Assembly: GCA_036274895.1 (NCBI GenBank)
Contig: DASUEU010000009.1
Location: 1 to 64,000 of the forward strand
Length of the DNA: 64,000 nt
Origin: CALMKX01 sp036274895
Lineage (GTDB): Bacteria; Acidobacteriota; Thermoanaerobaculia; Multivoradales; SZUA-115
Reading direction: 5' to 3'
Under the pieces are notes generated by a model. The model worked only from the letters and a program-made list of their open reading frames with translations. It did not search any database and was not told the DNA's origin. Positions 25,723 to 33,327 of this stretch are shown one piece after another (position 1 is the first letter of the stretch; each line of letters begins with the position of its first letter). The translations under genes and the position numbers were made by a program.

Positions 25723-26463
25723 ATGCAGACAGGCCTTCCACGGCCCGCAGCTTGGGCCAGCGCGGTGGCGTGCTTTCTGGTCGCGGCTCTCCAGCCGCGC
25801 ACCTCGGCGCCTGCCGATATGACCAGTCTTCCCCCTGCCAACCCGGCCGAGGTCAGCTTCCTTGAGGAGCTCGATGCCTGGCTGGCGACCCCCCGCAGCC
25901 AGACCAGTGACTTCCGCCTGCTCGATCGACGCTCGGTGGCATCTCTAGGCGAAAGACCGGAGAGCTTCCAGCTGTTCCGCCGCCTTTCGGCCAACCAGGA
26001 CCGCCGGGTTGTGCTCGCTGGCCTACCCTTTGGGTCCTCGATCGAGCGCTCGGCGGAGCGCCACGGCATCGACTCCCTGCTCCTCGCCGCCGTGGTCGAG
26101 GTCGAATCGAACTTTGACCCGCGGGCCATCTCCCCCCGGGGGGCCATCGGTCTCGCCCAGGTAATGCCCGGTCAAGGCGCCAATCTGACGCGGGAGGATC
26201 TCGTGCGGCCCGAAGTCAACCTCGATGCCGGCGCGCGGACTTTGAGGGATCTTCTGGATCGTTACGAGGGGGATCTGGAACTGGTGCTGGCCGGCTACAA
26301 CGCCGGCCCCGGAGCCGTCGAACGCTTCGGTGGCGTACCGCCCTATGCCGAGACGCGGCGCTTCGTCTCCCGCGTCCTCGAGATCTACCGCACCCACCAC
26401 CGGGAACTCTGGCAGGAGCGCCGCGCGCGCAGCGCTGCCGAGGCCGCGGCCGAGCGCGGCTGA
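25723..26463 (+). CDS. Exported lytic transglycosylase (SLT/goose-lysozyme fold)
   Basis: A 246-residue periplasmic enzyme that cleaves peptidoglycan between MurNAc and GlcNAc with 1,6-anhydro product formation. The N-terminal signal (AWASAVACFLVAAL) is followed by an extension. The SLT catalytic domain has the acid Glu in LLAAVVEVESNFDPRA, then SPRGAIGLAQVMP, LDAGARTLRDLLDRYEGDLE and LVLAGYNAGPGAVERFGGVP, all family hallmarks. The ATG at 25723 is preferred because GGAGG then lies nine bases upstream; the ATG at 25714 abuts it. A near-consensus sigma-54 promoter lies upstream. Similar enzymes open the wall for type IV pili and secretion systems, so a link to the pilus genes of this window is possible. 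Confidence 0.92.
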   Translation: MQTGLPRPAAWASAVACFLVAALQPRTSAPADMTSLPPANPAEVSFLEELDAWLATPRSQTSDFRLLDRRSVASLGERPESFQLFRRLSANQDRRVVLAGLPFGSSIERSAERHGIDSLLLAAVVEVESNFDPRAISPRGAIGLAQVMPGQGANLTREDLVRPEVNLDAGARTLRDLLDRYEGDLELVLAGYNAGPGAVERFGGVPPYAETRRFVSRVLEIYRTHHRELWQERRARSAAEAAAERG

Positions 26464-26469
26464 ACCAGC

Positions 26470-26694
26470 TCAGCTGTCGTTGCGGGTCTCGGTCGGCTGG
26501 GAGGTCGAGCGCGGCAGTTGCTCGACCTTGTCCTCTCCGCCCTTGATTCCCTGCTTGAAGTTCTTGATGCCTTCGCCGAGGCCGCGTCCGAGCTGTGGCA
26601 GCTTGGAGGCCCCGAAGATCAGGACAAAGATCAGGAAGATCACCAGCAGCTCCGGCAATCCCAGGCTGGGGAAAAGGGCGGCGACAGTAGGCAT
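26470..26694 (-). CDS. tatA: Twin-arginine translocase subunit TatA
   Basis: A 74-residue protein with the TatA/E layout: a short N-terminus, one membrane helix (PELLVIFLIFVLIFGASK), the hinge with the invariant F-G (IFGASKLPQLGRGLGEGI) and an amphipathic helix, then a polar tail. TatA oligomers form the pore that moves folded proteins with twin-arginine signals. A GGGGAG sequence precedes the ATG. No tatB or tatC is adjacent. The upstream gene in the same direction is an AmgK-like kinase 68 bases away. Confidence 0.94.
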   Translation of the reverse strand: MPTVAALFPSLGLPELLVIFLIFVLIFGASKLPQLGRGLGEGIKNFKQGIKGGEDKVEQLPRSTSQPTETRNDS

Positions 26695-26762
26695 GATGGC
26701 AGCTCCCCCAAGGTGAGCAGGCAGCCCGTCGTCGGGATCTGCCTCATTGGTTTCAAGGCAGT

Positions 26763-27743
26763 CTAGCAGATGCGATCGAAGCCGCCTCGGAGATCCGCGG
26801 CCAGCGATGCTGTCTCGGGCAGTGCTGCCAGGTGCCGGAGCGCCCTCTCAAGGGTAGGGCCGATCAGGGGCAAGTGTCGAGGGTGGCCCCGCTCGGCAAA
26901 GGCGGCGTAGGTGCCCACAGCCTTGAGAGCACGCTGGGCCGCGGCGGCGTGGTAGTCCTCGATGCTGCCGAGGGCCGGGAGGAAGCGCTCGAGCAAGGAC
27001 TCCTCGACCGCCGGAGGCGGGAACAGGCTGTCGTTGAGCAAGGAAGCCAGATCGTAGGCAGCCGGGCCACAGCGGAGGTCCTGGTGATCGAGGACGGCGA
27101 GCAGACTGCCGAAGGGTTCCCCCTCGGCCCGAGCCGCAGGAACGAGGTTTCGAGCCATGAAGTCGCGGTGGCAAACGGCGACCGGCTGGCTCGCCACGCG
27201 GTCACAGAGGTCACGCAGCCCGCCCTCGACTCGAACAGCCCGGGCCGCCGGAGCCAGGAATCCCTGGGGCCGGAGAAAGGTGCGCAGAGTCTGCTGAAGC
27301 TCCCGTTCCAGGAGGCTGCGATCGAGAGGAGGGGAAAGGCCCACGACCGCCTCCACCGGCAGGGTGGCGATCCTCGCGCTCAGCTCGGAAGCGGTCTCGA
27401 ACGCCCGAGCCAGCTCAGCCCAGGGGAGGTCTCGATGGTGCCAGAGCGTCGAGTCGCCGAGATCCTCGACCAACATCAGGCCAGCCTCGCCATCGGTGGC
27501 CAGCACAGCGGGAACGGGTACGCCAACACTTTCGAGCAGCCTGGTTGTGGCCACGAAGCGGCCGCAGACAGCGCGAGCCTCTTCAGGGTAGACCGCCAGC
27601 ACTGCGGTGCGGTCTCCGCTGGTCACGCGGAAGTAGCGCCGGGTCGAAACGTCTCCGGTGAGGGCAACGAGAGTCGGCGAAGGCAACCCCGCCCCCTCGA
27701 CCCAGCCGAGCCAAGCCGCAGGCAGCTGCCCGAGTTCCACCAT
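26763..27743 (-). CDS. amgK: Aminoglycoside-phosphotransferase-fold sugar kinase, AmgK-like
   Basis: A 326-residue cytosolic kinase of the APH/choline-kinase fold. The catalytic loop CHRDFMARNL carries the HxD motif, and the metal loop LDHQDLRCGPAAYDLASLLN matches the [FH]QDxxxGPxxYDLxSLL pattern of AmgK. AmgK phosphorylates N-acetylmuramate/GlcNAc at the anomeric position in the peptidoglycan recycling bypass. The nucleotide-binding start is DVSTRRYFRVTS. AmgK is normally paired with the uridylyltransferase MurU; here the next gene is tatA and no murU is seen in the window, so the specific role is inferred. Confidence 0.75.
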   Translation of the reverse strand: MVELGQLPAAWLGWVEGAGLPSPTLVALTGDVSTRRYFRVTSGDRTAVLAVYPEEARAVCGRFVATTRLLESVGVPVPAVLATDGEAGLMLVEDLGDSTLWHHRDLPWAELARAFETASELSARIATLPVEAVVGLSPPLDRSLLERELQQTLRTFLRPQGFLAPAARAVRVEGGLRDLCDRVASQPVAVCHRDFMARNLVPAARAEGEPFGSLLAVLDHQDLRCGPAAYDLASLLNDSLFPPPAVEESLLERFLPALGSIEDYHAAAAQRALKAVGTYAAFAERGHPRHLPLIGPTLERALRHLAALPETASLAADLRGGFDRIC

Positions 27744-27775
27744 GGTCGCAACGCTAGCACTGGTCCAGGTTCGGT

Positions 27776-27804
27776 TTGACTCCCCCCGAATCCGTGGGGA
27801 TAAT
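27776..27804 (+). promoter_or_regulatory. Sigma-70 promoter of small unknown gene and rlmN
   Basis: TTGACT (27776-27781), a 17-bp spacer and GATAAT (27799-27804). The predicted start near 27811 is about 28 bases before the first ATG. This is the best sigma-70 match in the window. Confidence 0.7.
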
Positions 27805-27838
27805 CGCCTGGCACTCGCCGAGGACGCGAAAACGACCA

Positions 27839-28141
27839 ATGAGTCAACTGGACCCCGAGCTGGAAGCGATGCTGCGCGATCTGGGGAGAGCGGTCAACGA
27901 CGCTCTCGCGGAGTCACCGCGATTCAACCGCACGCTCGAGAAGATCCGTCGCGAGGGGTATCGTCTCCACCTTCTGCTCGACTGTAGCAGTGAGGCCCCG
28001 GCCCTGGAGCCGGTGGTGGCTGGAGCCGGGCGGGCCGGCTCCGGAGAGCCCTCTTTCCAGATCAACGTCCAGGATCTGGCCTTCCTTCGCTCTATCGGGA
28101 TCGATCCCACTCGGCGCTTGCGCCGCCGCAGGAACCACTGA
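27839..28141 (+). CDS. Hypothetical protein (100 aa)
   Basis: A small soluble protein I do not recognise. The N-terminal half is helical and charged (MSQLDPELEAMLRDLGRAVN, then FNRTLEKIRREGYRLHLLLD). A Gly/Ala/Pro linker separates it from a C-terminal segment (FQINVQDLAFLRSIGIDPTR) that ends in a strongly basic tail, RRLRRRRNH. A good promoter stands just upstream, supporting that it is a real gene. The Shine-Dalgarno is weak (GAGGA about 14 bases away). It is followed 48 bases later by rlmN. Confidence 0.65.
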   Translation: MSQLDPELEAMLRDLGRAVNDALAESPRFNRTLEKIRREGYRLHLLLDCSSEAPALEPVVAGAGRAGSGEPSFQINVQDLAFLRSIGIDPTRRLRRRRNH

Positions 28142-28189
28142 GGGAACCCGCCCCGTTCGGCCGCCCCGGGGCCGAGTGCAGCACCAGCG

Positions 28190-29293
28190 ATGACCATTCC
28201 GCCCTCCTCCGCCGGCGAGATCGAAGCCGCGGACCGCCCCAGCCTTCTCGGCCTCAGCCGCTCTGCGCTGGCGCAGGCCCTGGCTGATTTGGTCGATCGA
28301 CCCTTCCGGGTCGATCAGATCTACCGGGCGCTGCACCATGACGGGGTGAGCCGCTTCGAGGACATCAGCAACTTGCCCAAGGTTCTGCGGCAGGAGCTCG
28401 ATCGCCGTTACTCGGTGGGCTTGCCCGAGACCGCGACACGCCAGGCCTCGGCTGACGGCACCGAGAAGTTCCTCTTCGAGCTACGGGATGGCGCCACAAT
28501 CGAGACCGTCGACATTCCAGACGGCGGCCGGCGCACCATCTGTCTGTCCAGCCAGGCCGGCTGTGCCATGGCCTGCAAGTTCTGCGTCACCGGCTTCTGG
28601 GGAGCCGGGCGGAACCTGACCGCCGGGGAGATCGTCGGCCAGGTGTTGGCCCTCCGGCGGCAGCGCCAGCTCGACTCGGCCGGCCTCAATCTCGTCTTCA
28701 TGGGCATGGGGGAGCCGCTGCTCAACCTGCCATCGGTGGAGCAGGCCCTCGCGATCCTCACCGAGTCGATCTCCTGGCGCCGAATCACCGTCTCGACCGT
28801 GGGGATCCTGCCCGGCATCGAGGCCATGTCGCTTTGGCCCCGGCGACCGAATCTCGCCATCTCCCTCCACGCCCCGGACGACGAGCGGCGCAGCCGGATC
28901 ATGCCGATCAACAAGACCTACCCGCTCTCCGATCTGGTCACGGCCCTCCGGCGTTATCCCCTTGAGGCCGGCCGCAAGCTCACCTTCGAGTACCTGCTGA
29001 TCCGGGGCTTCAACGACCAGCCACGGGATGCCGACGCCCTGGTGCGCAGGCTCCAGGGCCTGCCGGCCAAGATCAACCTCATCCCCATCAACCCGGACCC
29101 CGTCCTCGGCGAGGGCATGATGCCCCCGTCGCCAGGAGACGTTGAGCGCTTCCGGGATCGGCTTCGGCAGCGCGGCTGGATCGCCACCATCCGGCGGCGG
29201 CGCGGCGAGGACGTAAGCGCCGCTTGCGGCCAGCTGCGCGCGTTCGGTCGCGAGGCGCGCGGGTTCCGCGGTGCCGCCACCGTCTCCTACTAG
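28190..29293 (+). CDS. rlmN: 23S rRNA/tRNA adenine-C2 methyltransferase
   Basis: A 367-residue radical-SAM enzyme that methylates C2 of A2503 in 23S rRNA and A37 in several tRNAs. The [4Fe-4S] motif CAMACKFC places cluster cysteines at 125, 129 and 132. MGMGEPLLN is the SAM-binding GEP motif. The second catalytic cysteine, Cys346 in DVSAACGQL, is the one that becomes methylated in RlmN. ISLHAPDDERRSRIMPINK is a family hallmark. No clear Shine-Dalgarno precedes the ATG. The stop codon overlaps the stop of the convergent pgeF gene in a CTAG palindrome. Confidence 0.97.
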   Translation: MTIPPSSAGEIEAADRPSLLGLSRSALAQALADLVDRPFRVDQIYRALHHDGVSRFEDISNLPKVLRQELDRRYSVGLPETATRQASADGTEKFLFELRDGATIETVDIPDGGRRTICLSSQAGCAMACKFCVTGFWGAGRNLTAGEIVGQVLALRRQRQLDSAGLNLVFMGMGEPLLNLPSVEQALAILTESISWRRITVSTVGILPGIEAMSLWPRRPNLAISLHAPDDERRSRIMPINKTYPLSDLVTALRRYPLEAGRKLTFEYLLIRGFNDQPRDADALVRRLQGLPAKINLIPINPDPVLGEGMMPPSPGDVERFRDRLRQRGWIATIRRRRGEDVSAACGQLRAFGREARGFRGAATVSY

Positions 29294-29976
29294 GAAGCCC
29301 GCCAGAGAAAGGCCCAGTTGCGGCCGGCCGCGGCTCCGTCGCGCCGGTAGCTGTGCCAGCTCTCGGCGTTGCAGCGGGTACAAGGGGACAGGCGCTCGAT
29401 GGCCGTCACACCTCGAGCGTGCAACTGCGCTTCGACCGCCGCCACCAAGTCGAGATGTGGGCGAGCTGCGCGGCCGGGGTGAATCACCGGCGAGCCGGCA
29501 GCGGTCTCGACCGCGTGGGCGACGTCCTCCCCCACCTCATAGCAGCAGGGCCCGATGGCCGGGCCGATCCATGCTCGCAGGCGCTCGGAAGCGACGGGCA
29601 GTCGCGCGATCGCATGGAGGACGATGTTGCCGACGATTCCTCGCCAGCCGGCGTGGATGGCCGCCACACAGCCGGCACCGGCGAGGAGCACCGGGACGCA
29701 GTCCGCCGTGGTGATGGCCAAAGCGAGATCGCTCCGGTCGCTCCACAGCGCATCGCCCTCACCGCATGCTCCGGGCGCTGCGAGGAGCACGTCGGCCGAG
29801 TGGGTCTGCTTGAGCCAGCTCACGGATGGTGCCGGCCCGGGAGTCAGCGCCGCCAGCACCTCGGAGGGAGACGATGCCAGTGGGCCTCGGCCCACGAAAA
29901 GCACATGCCACGGCCCGACCTTTCGTTCGAGAGCTTGGTAACCTCCAGGGCGAGACCTCTCGGAGAGATCCGACAT
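29290..29976 (-). CDS. pgeF: PgeF/YfiH (multicopper-polyphenol-oxidoreductase-like) protein
   Basis: A 228-residue protein of the laccase-domain family (DUF152). Its bacterial members, PgeF, remove misincorporated L-serine from muropeptide precursors and keep peptidoglycan composition accurate; purine nucleosidase-type activities are reported for homologues. Family hallmarks are the QTHSADV start of the site, ITTADCVPVLLA with its metal-site Cys, VAAIHAGWRGIVGN with the metal His, and ESWHSYRRDG near the C-terminus. It is convergent with rlmN (overlapping stops) and divergent from ftsE with only 50 bases between. Confidence 0.94.
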   Translation of the reverse strand: MSDLSERSRPGGYQALERKVGPWHVLFVGRGPLASSPSEVLAALTPGPAPSVSWLKQTHSADVLLAAPGACGEGDALWSDRSDLALAITTADCVPVLLAGAGCVAAIHAGWRGIVGNIVLHAIARLPVASERLRAWIGPAIGPCCYEVGEDVAHAVETAAGSPVIHPGRAARPHLDLVAAVEAQLHARGVTAIERLSPCTRCNAESWHSYRRDGAAAGRNWAFLWRAS

Positions 29977-30026
29977 CGCCGGAATTCTAGGCCGAGCCCA
30001 CTACCGATAGACTCGCCCCTGCTGAC

Positions 30027-30833
30027 ATGATCCGCTTCTTCAACGTCACCAAGACGTACCCTGGCGGCCAGCTCGCGCTGGACGATGTGAGCTTCCACGT
30101 CCCACGGGGTGAGTTCGCTTTCCTCACCGGCCCCAGCGGCGCGGGCAAGACGACGCTGCTCAAGCTGATCTTCCGCGAAGAGGCACCGTCGACCGGCCAG
30201 ATCGTGGTCAACGGCCGGAATGTCTCGTCGATCCCGGCGCGGAAGATCCCCTTCCTGCGCCGGACCATCGGAGTGGTGTTCCAGGACTTCCGGTTGATCC
30301 CTCGCAAGACCGTGCTCGAGAACGTGACGTTCCTGCCGCGGGTGCTCGGTATGGACCGGGAGCACCAGCGCCGGCTGGCCCACGACGCCCTCTCACGGGT
30401 GGGCCTCGGGTCCCGGCTGTCGGCCTTCCCCCTCCAGCTGTCGGGCGGCGAGCAGCAGCGTGTGGCGATCGCCCGGGCGTTGATCAACCAGCCCGAGTTG
30501 GTCCTGGCTGACGAGCCAACCGGCAACCTCGACCCGGACCTTTCGCGTGAGATCCTGCGCTTGTTCCTCGAGATCAACGGGCGGGGCACCACGGTGCTGT
30601 TGGCGACCCATGATCGGGACACCATCCACCGCGTCGGAGGCCGAGTGCTGATGCTCGAGGGCGGGCGGGTGGCGGGCGACGAGCTGATCTCGGGCACCGA
30701 GCCGCGCCCCGAGCTCGAGGCCCGGGCAGTCGAGCACGGATCGGCCGCGACGCCGCCCGTGACCGAAGCCGAGGAAGGCGGTCAGAGCGGCTCCTGCGCG
30801 CAAGCCCCTCGCCCGGCCGAGGAGGTGCCTTGA
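30027..30833 (+). CDS. ftsE: Cell-division ABC transporter ATP-binding protein FtsE
   Basis: A 268-residue ATPase that pairs with FtsX at the inner membrane and activates periplasmic amidases through EnvC or similar partners during septation. Walker A GPSGAGKTT (35-43), the Q-loop VVFQDFRLIPRKTVLENV (a sequence typical of FtsE), signature LSGGEQQR, Walker B LVLADEPTGNLDP and the H-loop ATHD are all intact. About 45 C-terminal residues beyond the normal FtsE end are acidic and Ala/Pro-rich, unlike the usual 220-residue protein. The stop overlaps the ftsX TTG start. Confidence 0.95.
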   Translation: MIRFFNVTKTYPGGQLALDDVSFHVPRGEFAFLTGPSGAGKTTLLKLIFREEAPSTGQIVVNGRNVSSIPARKIPFLRRTIGVVFQDFRLIPRKTVLENVTFLPRVLGMDREHQRRLAHDALSRVGLGSRLSAFPLQLSGGEQQRVAIARALINQPELVLADEPTGNLDPDLSREILRLFLEINGRGTTVLLATHDRDTIHRVGGRVLMLEGGRVAGDELISGTEPRPELEARAVEHGSAATPPVTEAEEGGQSGSCAQAPRPAEEVP

Positions 30834-31735
30834 CCCTCGGCAAGGCATTCGGATTCTTCCTCCGGGAAGCGAGCATCAACTTGTGGCGCAGCTGGCGGGT
30901 CAGCCTGCTCGCCGTGCTGACCATCGCGGTCAGCCTCTTCGTGGGTGGAGCGTTCCTGCTTGCGAGCGGTAACCTCGAGGAGTTGGTGGCCCGTTGGCGG
31001 CGAGAGTGGAAGGTCGTGGTCTATCTCCAGCCGGGTGTCGCGCCACCAGTCCTGACATCCCTCGAAGAGAAGGTAAGAGGCACGCCGTGGGTCAGAGGAA
31101 TTCGTCGAGTGGATGAGGCCGAAGCTCGAGACCGCTTCCGCAAGACCTTCCCCAGCCTGGCGGATCTCGTCGACGAAGGGCGAGAGCAGATGCTGCCGGC
31201 GTCGCTGGAAGTGGCCGTGGCGGCGGACGCGGGCCGCGCCGAGGACTACCAGCGATGGGTAGCGAGCCTCGGGGAGATCCCAGGCGTCGCTCTGGTCGAC
31301 GACGACCGCGACTGGCTCGCCCAGCTCGCTACCGCGGTCTCGGTGGCGCGGGCTCTGGGCCTCGGCCTGGGGTTGGTGCTTCTGGCGGGGGCTGTCTTCA
31401 CCATCGCCAGTGTGGTGCGACTGACCGCCTATCTCTACCACGACGAGATCGCGATCATGCGGCTGGTCGGAGCCACGGAGTTCTTCATCCGGGGCCCGTT
31501 CTACGCCGAGGGCCTGCTCCAGGGTCTGCTGGGCGGATGCCTGGCAGGTGGGGGATTGTTCGCCGCCTGGCAGCTGCTGCAGCCGCGGGTGGCGAGTTCG
31601 GCTTGGGGTGAACTGCTCCTCTCCCGGTTCCTCTCGCCGGCCGAGATCGCTGGCCTGGTGGTCCTCGGCGCCGGTGCGGGCCTCGCGGGCGCCATCGCCT
31701 CCCTCCGCCGCGAGAAGCTTGGCGCTACCGAGTAG
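30830..31735 (+). CDS. ftsX: Cell-division ABC transporter permease FtsX
   Basis: A 301-residue inner-membrane protein. An N-terminal membrane helix (RVSLLAVLTIAVSLFVGGAF) precedes the periplasmic extracellular loop domain (KVVVYLQPGVAPPVLTSLEE, about residues 60-170). Three more helices form the FtsX/MacB permease core, with YHDEIAIMRLVGATEFFIRG as the coupling-helix signature and a C-terminal helix. It uses a TTG start that overlaps the ftsE stop (TTGA), preceded by GGAGG. With FtsE it controls septal peptidoglycan hydrolysis. A strong terminator follows. Confidence 0.95.
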   Translation: MTLGKAFGFFLREASINLWRSWRVSLLAVLTIAVSLFVGGAFLLASGNLEELVARWRREWKVVVYLQPGVAPPVLTSLEEKVRGTPWVRGIRRVDEAEARDRFRKTFPSLADLVDEGREQMLPASLEVAVAADAGRAEDYQRWVASLGEIPGVALVDDDRDWLAQLATAVSVARALGLGLGLVLLAGAVFTIASVVRLTAYLYHDEIAIMRLVGATEFFIRGPFYAEGLLQGLLGGCLAGGGLFAAWQLLQPRVASSAWGELLLSRFLSPAEIAGLVVLGAGAGLAGAIASLRREKLGATE

Positions 31736-31752
31736 CCACTGCCAAAAGGAAA

Positions 31753-31780
31753 GGGGCGCCCGAAGGCGCCCCTCCTCCTC
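31753..31780. terminator. Bidirectional terminator between ftsX and ompA-like gene
   Basis: A perfect 8-bp stem, GGGGCGCC (31753-31760) with GGCGCCCC (31765-31772) and a CGAA tetraloop. It is followed on the + side by a pyrimidine run (TCCTCCTC); read leftwards the tail after the stem is TTTCCTTTTGG, which is T-rich. It can therefore serve both convergent genes. Confidence 0.8.
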
Positions 31781-31806
31781 GATCGCTGTTCTCCCAGGCC
31801 CCGCAG

Positions 31807-33234
31807 CTACTGGACCTTGAGGATGATCACGGCTCGGCGGTTCTGCGCCCGGCCGGCGGCGGTCGAGTTGTCACCCACCGGGTCGGCTTCGCCCCGGCCC
31901 TCGGTGGTGATGCGGGTGGGGTCGATGCCATGGCGGGTTACCAGGTACGTCTTCACGGCCTCGGCTCGCCGCGCGCTGATGCGCTGATTGGCCCCCTCGG
32001 AGCCAAGGGAGTCGGTGTAGCCGATCACCAGACCAATCCGCTGGCCCTCCTGCTTCATTCGCAGGGCGACCTCGTCGAGCGTGGCCTTGCAGCGGTTGTC
32101 GACCCGGCTGGAGTTGGCGGCGAACTGGCAGACCTCTTCGATAGCCGGCGGCGGGGGTGGTGGCGGCGGCGTTGCCGCCTTGCGGCGGGCCTCCTCCTCG
32201 GCAGCCTTGCGGCGGGCCTCTTCCTCGGCGGCCTTGCGGCGGGCCTCCTCCTCGGCAGCCCGGCGGGCGGCCTCGGCCTCCTCGGCCTTGCGGCGGGCCT
32301 CTTCCTCGGCGGCCAGTCGAGCGGCCTCCTTCTTCTCACGGTACATGCGCGGGAAGTAGGTGAGGCCCACGAGGCCTCCGAGGGGGCAGAACTCGTCCGT
32401 GTTGTCGAGCTGCAAGAGGTCGGTGCGCAGGCCGAAGTTGAAGGCCCACTTCTCCTCTTCGTCGAGCCAGAGGCGGCCGCCGGTGGTCAGGTCGACGTTG
32501 TCGTCAGGCTGGGGGTCATCGCCGGTGTAGACGATCGCCTGCACCTCGGTGATCCACGAGAAGCGGTCGGAGATCTTCGCCGCGAAACCAGCTCCGGCGG
32601 TCAGCTCCTGGGGCACGTCCACGTTGTCGGGATCACCGGGGTCCCGGTAGCCGAGGTTGAACACCCAGTTGTTGATGTCGTAGGCGACGCCGAGGCCGAA
32701 GCCCGTGTCACCGGTCACCACTCCCTCGTCATCGTCTCCGGTGGGCAGCTCGACGAAGCCGTTGAGAGCGAAGTGGCTCCGCTTGTCGTCCGAGGTGTAG
32801 GCGTTCCACTTGCCACCCAGGCGGAGGTTGCCGATCCCGTCCGCCTCGATCTCATTGGCGAAGTAGCGACCATTGATCCGTCCGAAGCGGCGGTTGTCGC
32901 TGGCGTCGAAAGTGTCGTAGGGCAGCAGGAGCGCCAGCTCGAAGGTGTCGGTGATGCCGTAGGCCACGCTGGCGGAGAGCCGATGCCAGTCGTAGTCCCA
33001 GTCCGACGAGAAGTTGGCTGGAACCGGCCCTGCGGAGTCCGGGATCACCACGCGGTCCCAGTTGTTGTAGTAGAAGCCGAGCGACCACTGGCCTTGGGGC
33101 AGGGTCTCGCCCGAAAACAGGTTGAACAGTCCGGTCTCACCCGTGACGGTCGGGCCGAGCGAACCATTGTCCGCCCAACCGCGTGACGGGACGAGCGCCA
33201 GAACCGCAATGAAGCACATGCTCTTTACTTTCAT
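31807..33234 (-). CDS. OmpA-family outer-membrane protein with charged coiled-coil linker
   Basis: A 475-residue protein with a signal peptide (MCFIAVLALVPSRGWAD). A transporter-like beta-barrel covers about residues 25-300 and is rich in Tyr/Trp/Asp, including FYYNNWDRVVIP and FELALLLPYDTF. A linker of Ala/Glu/Arg repeats (AAEEEARRK units) and a polyproline stretch connects it to a C-terminal OmpA domain that binds peptidoglycan. The OmpA domain has FAANSSRVDNRCKATLDEVA, IGYTDSLGSEGANQRISARR and the closing GRAQNRRAVIIL. It tethers the outer membrane to the wall. A GGGGAGGAAG ribosome-binding site precedes the ATG. The barrel is not that of classical OmpA but of larger, Omp85-independent porin-like proteins. 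Confidence 0.9.
   Translation of the reverse strand: MKVKSMCFIAVLALVPSRGWADNGSLGPTVTGETGLFNLFSGETLPQGQWSLGFYYNNWDRVVIPDSAGPVPANFSSDWDYDWHRLSASVAYGITDTFELALLLPYDTFDASDNRRFGRINGRYFANEIEADGIGNLRLGGKWNAYTSDDKRSHFALNGFVELPTGDDDEGVVTGDTGFGLGVAYDINNWVFNLGYRDPGDPDNVDVPQELTAGAGFAAKISDRFSWITEVQAIVYTGDDPQPDDNVDLTTGGRLWLDEEEKWAFNFGLRTDLLQLDNTDEFCPLGGLVGLTYFPRMYREKKEAARLAAEEEARRKAEEAEAARRAAEEEARRKAAEEEARRKAAEEEARRKAATPPPPPPPPAIEEVCQFAANSSRVDNRCKATLDEVALRMKQEGQRIGLVIGYTDSLGSEGANQRISARRAEAVKTYLVTRHGIDPTRITTEGRGEADPVGDNSTAAGRAQNRRAVIILKVQ
32180..32335 (-). repeat. 27-bp in-frame tandem repeat in OmpA linker
   Basis: The unit beginning TTGCGGCGGGCCTC (plus-strand reading) recurs at 32180, 32207, 32234 and 32288, always in multiples of 27 bp, with diverged copies between. 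It encodes nine-residue AAEEEARRK-type units. The reading frame is preserved, so copy-number change would lengthen or shorten the periplasmic linker without breaking the protein. Confidence 0.8.
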
Positions 33235-33327
33235 CTCTTCCTCCCCAACTCCTCGGCTGCCGAGAGCTCTTGGGTTTTAGGAGCGGCAAATCTAGCCGAA
33301 CAGCTGTGAGATCGTAGCACAGCGGGC

